From an archaeon (GTDB lineage Archaea; Aenigmatarchaeota; Aenigmatarchaeia; GW2011-AR5; GCA-2688965), in NCBI GenBank assembly GCA_002688965.1, contig NZEE01000004.1, forward strand, positions 8,052 through 18,631: a stretch of DNA of 10,580 bases. The letters run 5' to 3'. Shown here piece by piece: positions 1 to 4,585 of this stretch. The translations under genes and the position numbers were made by a program. How positions within the stretch are numbered: the stretch's first letter is position 1; the number at the start of each line of letters is the position of its first letter. Under the pieces are notes generated by a model. The model ran no database searches. It was not told the origin of the DNA and saw only the letters and a list, made by a program, of their open reading frames with translations.

Positions 1-240
1 CATGCAATGTCTAGGATTTTAAGAACAGCTATGAAAAAAACACATGGATTAAGGAAAAGTATGTATATCATAGAAATCTTAGCAGAAGAAGAACAAAAAA
101 TGAGTGAGCAAGAGAAAATCAAAACCCTAATACACGAATTAATGCATATTCCTAAATCAATGGGTGGTGGATTCTTACATCATTCAAATCACGTGACTAG
201 AAAAAATGTAGAAAATATGTGGAAAATTTATTCAAATTAA
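1..240 (+). CDS. Small HExxH putative metallopeptidase, 3' part (5' end outside window)
   Basis: The frame is open from base 1 to the TAA at 238-240, so the gene probably starts to the left of the window. ATG codons at 7 and 31 are unlikely to be the true start, because residues before the catalytic motif in this family normally extend much further. The zinc-protease motif HELMH lies at 133-147 and is followed by IPKSMGGGF and a His pair. This pattern is typical of the small predicted metallopeptidases related to COG4900/PF18894. The two His of the motif would bind zinc and its Glu would be the general base. There is no signal peptide or membrane segment in the visible part, so a cytoplasmic protein is likely. 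The substrate is unknown. The gene converges with the next one, leaving only 3 nt between the stop codons. The family call comes from motif memory and was not confirmed by a profile search. Confidence 0.72.
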   Translation, partial: HAMSRILRTAMKKTHGLRKSMYIIEILAEEEQKMSEQEKIKTLIHELMHIPKSMGGGFLHHSNHVTRKNVENMWKIYSN

Positions 241-243
241 GAA

Positions 244-585
244 CTATTTTTTAGCTTCTTCAGCTCTTTTTTTCGCAGCTTTATTTTCTTTCTTAATCTG
301 ATCTTTTAGTTTTGATATTCTTAGCAAGAAACCGCATTTTGAACATTTTACATTAAATGGTCTTTTCCATTCTTGTCTTATAGATTCATAATGTTCACAT
401 TCTGGACAAATATATTCACAATAAGCATCAGTTTCCTCTTTTTTAACAAGGATACGAATACTGCCAGCAGGCTTTTTCTCTTTGTTAAGAGGCTCACGCC
501 ATGTATGATAAGCACAATCAGAAGGTTTTAACTTATCCTTTTTGATTACTTCAGCAATAACTTTCATTTTACTTTTATCAACCAT
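244..585 (-). CDS. Zinc-ribbon protein with Lys/Ala-rich tail, function unknown
   Basis: This is a 113-residue basic protein that I do not recognise as a named family. Two CxxC knuckles, Cys60-Pro-Glu-Cys63 and Cys81-Ser-Lys-Cys84, are spaced as in a single zinc ribbon; Cys56 is an extra nearby cysteine. Residues 87-113 form a highly charged, probably helical tail ending in a Lys/Ala/Glu run. Such small basic zinc ribbons are often nucleic-acid or ribosome associated, but that is only inference. The gene follows L40e by 31 nt. A TATA-like box at 608-615 lies 26.5 nt from the ATG, which fits a leaderless transcript of its own. A GGTG at 591-594, 5 nt before the ATG, could serve as ribosome binding site on read-through RNA from L40e. 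Confidence 0.7.
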   Translation of the reverse strand: MVDKSKMKVIAEVIKKDKLKPSDCAYHTWREPLNKEKKPAGSIRILVKKEETDAYCEYICPECEHYESIRQEWKRPFNVKCSKCGFLLRISKLKDQIKKENKAAKKRAEEAKK

Positions 586-607
586 AGAAACACCATATCA
601 TTTAACA

Positions 608-615
608 TATATAAA
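608..615 (-). promoter_or_regulatory. Probable TATA box of the 113-aa zinc-ribbon gene
   Basis: On the minus strand this reads TTTATATA. Its centre is 26.5 nt upstream of the ATG at 585, the spacing seen at the other leaderless genes here. It lies in the 31-nt gap after L40e. Confidence 0.5.
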
Positions 616-616
616 A

Positions 617-841
617 CTAAGCAGCTGGTCCACGTCTTTCTTTAGCTTTAAGTCTAAGATCACTTGAACCGCATTTACGACATCTTACCTTACCTTGTTT
701 AATCTTATCAGCACTAGAGCGTATTCTAGCATTACATTTCATGCAAATGTAAACACCTTGAAATAATCTGCGCATTGCAGCTGGAAATATTTTCTTTGGA
801 ATATTAATCACCTTATAGTCTGTTATTATTAAACAAACCAT
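617..841 (-). CDS. rpl40e: Ribosomal protein L40e (large subunit); true start probably at 802 or 811
   Basis: This is the small zinc-binding protein of the archaeal/eukaryotic large ribosomal subunit. From the ATG at 841 (74 residues) the zinc ligands are Cys33-x2-Cys36 and Cys54-x2-Cys57. The ICMKCNAR knuckle and the LRLKAKERR end match archaeal L40e. The loop between the knuckles (RSSADKIKQGK) looks longer than usual. Coordinates keep the ATG as the outer limit, but its first 13 residues are unlike the family, which begins just before the FPAAMRRLF segment. A TATA box at 850-857 predicts transcription starting near 827, inside this frame. An AAGGTGATT Shine-Dalgarno sits at 806-814. These point to initiation at the ATT of residue 14 (position 802, product starting xPKKIFPAAM) or at the GTG of residue 11 (position 811). 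The identity as L40e is secure; the start is not. Confidence 0.88.
   Translation of the reverse strand: MVCLIITDYKVINIPKKIFPAAMRRLFQGVYICMKCNARIRSSADKIKQGKVRCRKCGSSDLRLKAKERRGPAA
806..814 (-). promoter_or_regulatory. Strong Shine-Dalgarno AAGGTGATT inside the nominal L40e frame
   Basis: The minus-strand AAGGTGATT is nearly a full complement of the archaeal 16S 3' end. It lies downstream of the ATG at 841, so it cannot serve that codon. Its GGTG core is 6 nt before the ATT at 802, close to the 5-nt GGTG-to-ATG spacing seen at 4484 and 585. Confidence 0.6.
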
Positions 842-849
842 TTAAAAAG

Positions 850-857
850 CTTATAAG
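850..857 (-). promoter_or_regulatory. Probable TATA box of L40e
   Basis: The sequence is CTTATAAG, identical to the box at 1609-1616. Its centre is only 12.5 nt from the ATG at 841, so the expected transcription start (about 26 nt downstream, near 827) falls after that ATG. This gives a leader of about 25 nt carrying the Shine-Dalgarno at 806-814. Confidence 0.6.
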
Positions 858-860
858 AAA

Positions 861-1586
861 TCATTTGTTTGCTTTTTTCCAAGCTTTATACCAGGTTTTA
901 TACTGTTTTTTAAGAACCTTAAACTCAGAAAACCCACTATAAACCTCTAATTTATCAAATGTAGCTGATTCTCCATAATAAAAACCAGCATTTCCAATTC
1001 TAATTGATTTATTATCTAAGTAAACGTCTCTGAGACCACCTTTGAATCTTTTGCTACCTTTTCCATCAACATAAATCCGTATATAATTCTTCTTTCCTTT
1101 AGGATTATTTACACTCCAAGCAAGTATTATCTGATGCCATTTATCTGGATTTAATCTATTCTTTTTTGACCATACTTGCTTAATTCTTGCATAAGAATCT
1201 TTCATTTCAAATGGCAAAAAAGGGCCATATTCTGATTTGTATACCCACACAGCCATACTATCTGAACCTGGGAAATCACCAACTTCAAGAAAACTAGCTG
1301 TTTCATATCTAGCAAAACTTCTTACATCATAATCAGGTTTAACCCAAAATGATATCATTCCTTGATCTGCAAAATCCATTTTAGGAAACTTTATAGCAGA
1401 AGTACCTGGAAGATAAACTCCATTTCCAAAAGCACCATCTACAATAGTAGCTGATCCTTGTATAACACCACCATCTGCAGAAATCTCATTCAAACTTTCA
1501 AAGTTATTACTAAAAGTTGTAGAAGCACTAACTACAGAAACTAAGAACAACATAATCACTGGTATCAATAAAATATGGTTTTTCAT
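861..1586 (-). CDS. Secreted LamG-like (concanavalin A-like fold) protein
   Basis: This is a 241-residue exported protein. Residues 1-20 are a clear signal peptide: a Lys-His N-terminus, a hydrophobic core and a VVSA cleavage site. The rest resembles the laminin G-like / concanavalin A-like lectin fold (Laminin_G_3 type). The visible motifs are an FSNNFES opening, a GNGVYLPG strand, ISFWVKPD, KWHQIILAW, IRIYVDGK and SIRIGN, ending in FDKLEVY. Such domains bind carbohydrate or protein ligands outside the cell. No catalytic residues can be assigned and there is no second membrane segment, so it is probably soluble or loosely attached. The C-terminus is basic and Trp/Lys-rich. The frame stays open upstream to an ATG at 1664. 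I chose 1586 because the signal peptide begins there and a TATA box at 1609-1616 is 26.5 nt away. An ATG at 1595 is the next alternative. The ligand is unknown. Confidence 0.8.
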   Translation of the reverse strand: MKNHILLIPVIMLFLVSVVSASTTFSNNFESLNEISADGGVIQGSATIVDGAFGNGVYLPGTSAIKFPKMDFADQGMISFWVKPDYDVRSFARYETASFLEVGDFPGSDSMAVWVYKSEYGPFLPFEMKDSYARIKQVWSKKNRLNPDKWHQIILAWSVNNPKGKKNYIRIYVDGKGSKRFKGGLRDVYLDNKSIRIGNAGFYYGESATFDKLEVYSGFSEFKVLKKQYKTWYKAWKKANK

Positions 1587-1608
1587 ACTATTCATATTGT
1601 TACAAAAA

Positions 1609-1616
1609 CTTATAAG
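1609..1616 (-). promoter_or_regulatory. Probable TATA box of the LamG gene
   Basis: CTTATAAG is centred 26.5 nt upstream of the ATG at 1586, which implies a leaderless mRNA. It supports 1586 as the start over 1595 or 1664, and lies in the 65-nt gap after the kinase gene. Confidence 0.6.
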
Positions 1617-1651
1617 ATTTCTCAATATAGAACATATATCTTCAATATACC

Positions 1652-2158
1652 CTATTCCATCCAATCAATTTTACCTGTTTCATACTCACTATCACGTGTA
1701 GCAGCAATATGCCCGCATAATTTAACAACATTTTTCATTGTGTGAGAAGTAGTATCAATTTCAAATACTTTGTCTAAATGCTCTAATGCTTCTACAGTAA
1801 CATAAGCAACCATTTCAGATTCTATATTTTCATCAACTTTTTCCTTAGTCCAATTCTTAACAATCAACCGTTTACGAAGTTGATTAGGTTCACATCTTAA
1901 TACAATACAAACATCACTTGAAACAGCGTATGATATTATTCCATCTATAACAACATTAGATAATCCCATATTATCTACGAAATCTTTCAAATTATCAGTA
2001 TCAACAGCTAATGTATTGCGAGAATCGTCTTTCTCACCTAAATCATTATCTATAACTATCTGATTTAGAGAAATATACTCATATCCAATATCTTTTGCCA
2101 GTTGTTTTGCTACAACAGTCTTACCAGTTCCAGGAGTCCCACACAAAGCAATTATCAT
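1652..2158 (-). CDS. fap7: AK6/Fap7-type adenylate kinase-like P-loop NTPase
   Basis: This is a 168-residue kinase of the archaeal adenylate kinase family related to eukaryotic AK6/Fap7 (COG1936). These proteins transfer phosphate between ATP and AMP, and in eukaryotes and some archaea they also help late small-subunit ribosome maturation. The Walker A loop GTPGTGKT is at residues 7-14. A VDTDNL segment at 52-57, the VVIDG strand at 69-73, VLRCEPNQLRKRL at 86-98 and the lid-like region 99-115 follow the family order, and the end FEIDTT is typical. One oddity is that the family DxH motif after this strand reads Asp72-Gly-Ile74, so the usual His is missing. Length is normal. A TTTAAA box at 2183-2188 implies a leaderless mRNA. 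The gene is divergent from the nuclease gene, with only 32 nt between the two starts. Symbol fap7 is by homology only. Confidence 0.85.
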   Translation of the reverse strand: MIIALCGTPGTGKTVVAKQLAKDIGYEYISLNQIVIDNDLGEKDDSRNTLAVDTDNLKDFVDNMGLSNVVIDGIISYAVSSDVCIVLRCEPNQLRKRLIVKNWTKEKVDENIESEMVAYVTVEALEHLDKVFEIDTTSHTMKNVVKLCGHIAATRDSEYETGKIDWME

Positions 2159-2161
2159 AAG

Positions 2162-2169
2162 TATTTAAT
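2162..2169 (+). promoter_or_regulatory. Probable TATA box of the membrane nuclease gene
   Basis: TATTTAAT is centred 25.5 nt before the ATG at 2191 and starts 4 nt from the start codon of the divergent kinase gene. The two divergent promoters therefore interlock. Confidence 0.5.
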
Positions 2170-2182
2170 TACAGAAATACAA

Positions 2183-2188
2183 TTTAAA
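2183..2188 (-). promoter_or_regulatory. Probable TATA box of the AK6-like kinase gene
   Basis: On the minus strand ACTTTAAATT has its TTTAAA centre 27.5 nt upstream of the ATG at 2158. The box ends 3 nt before the divergent ATG at 2191. Confidence 0.5.
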
Positions 2189-2190
2189 GT

Positions 2191-2556
2191 ATGTTAGAAT
2201 ACCTTGTCATAGGATTGTGGATAGCTATATCTTTGTTATTCATATTGTATAGCAGATTAGCTAGAAAATATGAAAGAGTAAAAGAAGATTATAATCAATT
2301 AGCAAGTAGCAAACAATCATTATCTACTAAATATGGACAAATGACTGAACAATTCTTACCATTTACAAAAGAATATCCATATGATAAAAACAATTTTAGA
2401 TTCTTAGGTTCTCCTATAGATGGTGTACAATTTAATGAAGATGATATAGTATTCATAGAATTCAAATCAAACAAAAGTCAGATGACTAAAAAACAAAAAA
2501 ATATCAGAGATTTAATTAAACAAAAGAAAATCAAATTTCAAGAATTCAGAATTTAA
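2191..2556 (+). CDS. Membrane-anchored Holliday-resolvase-related endonuclease (PF10107-like)
   Basis: This 121-residue protein has one N-terminal membrane segment (about residues 3-20) and a short coiled-coil-like stretch (about 22-55). A compact nuclease core of the PD-(D/E)xK fold follows. Its core motifs are GSPID (73-77) and FIEFKS (89-93), giving the Asp77 ... Glu90-x-Lys92 catalytic set. After them comes a Lys/Gln-rich helix (about 96-113). The pattern LPFTKEYPYD ... GSPIDGVQF ... FIEFK matches proteins annotated as endonucleases related to archaeal Holliday junction resolvase (COG4741/PF10107). Their substrate is not established. The anchor would place the nuclease at the inner face of the membrane. 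A TATA box at 2162-2169 suggests a leaderless mRNA. The last 4 nt (TTAA) are shared with the end of the convergent pyrG gene, each strand reading its own TAA. Confidence 0.82.
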   Translation: MLEYLVIGLWIAISLLFILYSRLARKYERVKEDYNQLASSKQSLSTKYGQMTEQFLPFTKEYPYDKNNFRFLGSPIDGVQFNEDDIVFIEFKSNKSQMTKKQKNIRDLIKQKKIKFQEFRI

Positions 2557-4307
2557 TTCTGTAAACAAGCTTCTAAGAAACCTAAAAATAATGGCGCAGG
2601 CTCAGTAAGATATGACTTAAATTCAGGATGTGCTTGTGTAGCAGCAAAAAACTTATGATTAGGTAATTCAATAAATTCCATTAATTTAGTTCCATCACTC
2701 ATTATATGATTCCCTGAAAATACTAACCCAGCAGCTTCAATTTGTTCAACAAATTTAGGATTAACCTCATATCTATGCCTATGTCTTTCCAATACCATAT
2801 CTCCTGTACATTCTCCAAGTCTTTCTAATGATTCAGCATTAGTTCTCATTCTAACTATTTTTTTCATATCTCTTTCAAATCTACCACTTTTCTTATACAG
2901 ATCAAGAATCATACTAGGCTTCATGCATGCCGCATATGCACCCAATCTCATTGAAGCACCATAATCACTATTCTTAATTATTTCTTTTTGAGCATCAAGA
3001 ATATCTATTACTGGATATGGTGTATTAGGTTCAATTTCAGTTGTATGCGCATTTTCTAAACCACATATATTTCTAGCATATTCTACAACAGCTAACTGCA
3101 TTCCATAACATAATCCTAAGAACGGTACATTATTTTCTCTAGCATATGTAATTGCATTTATTTTTCCTTCTACACCACTAGAACCAAATCCACCAGGAAT
3201 AACTATACCATCATATTCTGAAAGAATTTGTTTTATTTTTTCTTTATCATCAGTTTCAAGTTCTTTTGAATCAACCCAACCAATTTGAGCATAAGCATCT
3301 AAATGAGGACCGGCATGTTCTATTGAATGATTAATAGAAATATATGAATCAGTTAAAGTAAATGCTCCAATATCAACATATTTTCCAACCATTGCAATTT
3401 TTATTTTATGTTTAGGACAATGAATTTTATTTGTTAATTTCTCCCATTTTCTTAAATCTGAAGATTGTAATGGTAAACCAAACTTTTTCAAGATTTTATT
3501 ACCTAAATCTTCTTTTTCAAAATTTACAGGAACATCATATATACTTTTTACATCAGGAGCCGATATTATAAAATCTTTTGAAATATTCGAATAAGTTTCT
3601 ATCTTACTTTTACGAACATTATCCATTGGTTCTGGACCGCGACATAAAATAAAATCAGGTAAAACTCCATGTTCTGACATTAATTTAATTGCATGTTGTG
3701 TTGGTTTAGTTTTCATTTCATTTATGTGAGCTGGTACAGGAAGATAACTAACTAAAACATAAACAATATTTTCTTTTCTGATTTTATTTTCTAAATCTTT
3801 CATAGCAAATAGAAATGGGGTATTTTCATAGTCTCCTATAGTTCCTCCAATTTCAACCAAAACAAAATCAAATCCATCTGGATGTTCTTTATCACTACTA
3901 GCAGCAATAACTCGTGTTAATATTTCTCTAGGAATATGAGGTATTACTTGAACAGTTTTACCAAGATATTCTCCTTTTCTTTCTCTATCAATTACTGCAC
4001 CATAAACTTGTCCAGTTGTAATATTATTTCTTTTTGGGATTTCTTGCCCTAAAAATCGTTCATAATTTCCTAAATCTTGGTCAATTTCTCCGCCATCACC
4101 AGTAACCCAAACTTCTCCATGCTCTGTAGGGCGCATAGTTCCAGCATCACAGTTAATATATGGATCAATTTTAATTGCAGTACATGAAAATCCTTTAGAT
4201 TGTAATATCTTACCAATAGAAGCAGTTGCAATACCTTTGCCAACACCAGATATTATACCACCAGCAACAACAATGTATTTTGTTTTCAAATTCTTTACGT
4301 CACTCAT
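2553..4307 (-). CDS. pyrG: CTP synthase (glutamine-hydrolysing)
   Basis: This 584-residue enzyme converts UTP to CTP using ATP and ammonia from glutamine. The N-terminal amidoligase domain (about 1-280) has the P-loop region GGIISGVGKG (16-25), DPYINCDAGTM (48-58), HGEVWV, LGNYERF and VEIGGTIGDYE (151-161). The C-terminal class I glutaminase domain (about 300-584) has PGGFG (371-375), nucleophile Cys400 in GLCYGMQ, ERHRHRYEVN (507-516) and the His560/Glu562 pair in ATQAHPEF. It is some 40 residues longer than common homologues, mainly through an insertion at about 474-504 before ERHRHRYEVN. The lid motif FGxRG reads FGSSG, so Ser377 replaces a conserved Arg. No cysteine or catalytic His is lost. 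An ATAAATAC box at 4331-4338 fits a leaderless start at 4307. The stop overlaps the convergent nuclease gene by 4 nt. Confidence 0.97.
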   Translation of the reverse strand: MSDVKNLKTKYIVVAGGIISGVGKGIATASIGKILQSKGFSCTAIKIDPYINCDAGTMRPTEHGEVWVTGDGGEIDQDLGNYERFLGQEIPKRNNITTGQVYGAVIDRERKGEYLGKTVQVIPHIPREILTRVIAASSDKEHPDGFDFVLVEIGGTIGDYENTPFLFAMKDLENKIRKENIVYVLVSYLPVPAHINEMKTKPTQHAIKLMSEHGVLPDFILCRGPEPMDNVRKSKIETYSNISKDFIISAPDVKSIYDVPVNFEKEDLGNKILKKFGLPLQSSDLRKWEKLTNKIHCPKHKIKIAMVGKYVDIGAFTLTDSYISINHSIEHAGPHLDAYAQIGWVDSKELETDDKEKIKQILSEYDGIVIPGGFGSSGVEGKINAITYARENNVPFLGLCYGMQLAVVEYARNICGLENAHTTEIEPNTPYPVIDILDAQKEIIKNSDYGASMRLGAYAACMKPSMILDLYKKSGRFERDMKKIVRMRTNAESLERLGECTGDMVLERHRHRYEVNPKFVEQIEAAGLVFSGNHIMSDGTKLMEFIELPNHKFFAATQAHPEFKSYLTEPAPLFLGFLEACLQN

Positions 4308-4330
4308 GGAATAATATATTGTTAATAAAA

Positions 4331-4338
4331 GTATTTAT
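4331..4338 (-). promoter_or_regulatory. Probable TATA-like box of pyrG
   Basis: ATAAATAC on the minus strand is centred 27.5 nt before the ATG at 4307, directly after the stop of the 47-aa gene. It is a weaker match than the other boxes, and read-through from the small gene is also possible. Confidence 0.4.
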
Positions 4339-4340
4339 GT

Positions 4341-4484
4341 CTACAATTTTTGAGTCAGTTTATCAGAACAACATACAGGACATTTTACAGTTTGATAAGC
4401 CCATTCAAATGCACAATCGTCACACTTAAACAAACTCATATGTGTTTTTTCATACTTAGTTTTCTTTTTACGCTTACGTCCCAT
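4341..4484 (-). CDS. 47-aa zinc-ribbon microprotein, function unknown
   Basis: This short gene runs from the ATG at 4484 to the TAG at 4341. It starts with a very basic segment (MGRKRKKKTK), then has Cys21-Asp-Asp-Cys24 and Cys35-Pro-Val-Cys38 ten residues apart, a compact treble-clef or ribbon-type zinc site; Cys39 is extra. The basic N-terminus plus small zinc ribbon resembles small ribosome- or nucleic-acid-binding proteins, but I do not recognise a family. Support for it being real is the paired CxxC knuckles, a GGTGG Shine-Dalgarno 4 nt before the ATG, an upstream TATA box and the lack of any other gene between rad50 and pyrG. It ends 33 nt before the pyrG start and could be cotranscribed with it. 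Confidence 0.72.
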   Translation of the reverse strand: MGRKRKKKTKYEKTHMSLFKCDDCAFEWAYQTVKCPVCCSDKLTQKL

Positions 4485-4488
4485 ATAA

Positions 4489-4493
4489 CCACC
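4489..4493 (-). promoter_or_regulatory. Shine-Dalgarno of the 47-aa zinc-ribbon gene
   Basis: GGTGG lies 4 nt before the ATG at 4484 (5 nt if the core is GGTG). It fixes the start upstream of the in-frame ATG at 4439. Confidence 0.55.
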
Positions 4494-4530
4494 GAAGAAA
4501 TGACATCAATATAATATATATGTTAGAGGC

Positions 4531-4541
4531 TATATATAAAG
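4531..4541 (-). promoter_or_regulatory. Probable TATA box of the 47-aa gene
   Basis: CTTTATATATA on the minus strand predicts transcription starting near 4509, giving a leader of about 25 nt that carries the GGTGG. A second A/T box near 4507-4517 could instead give a leaderless RNA. Confidence 0.4.
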
Positions 4542-4585
4542 ATTTTAAAGCGTTTTTCACGCCAAAATTTGTTACTAATAAAGAA

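Noticed and set aside
1587..1664. Upstream start (ATG 1664) for the LamG protein
   Set aside because: It would overlap the kinase gene, bury the signal peptide and place the TATA box inside the coding region.
4226..4429. A + strand frame across the pyrG start and the 47-aa gene
   Set aside because: It lies antisense to two better supported genes and its product has no motif.
4550..4562. Small inverted repeat GCGT-5 nt-ACGC downstream of rad50, as a terminator hairpin
   Set aside because: The stem is only 4 bp with no long T run after it on the minus strand; it could easily occur by chance.
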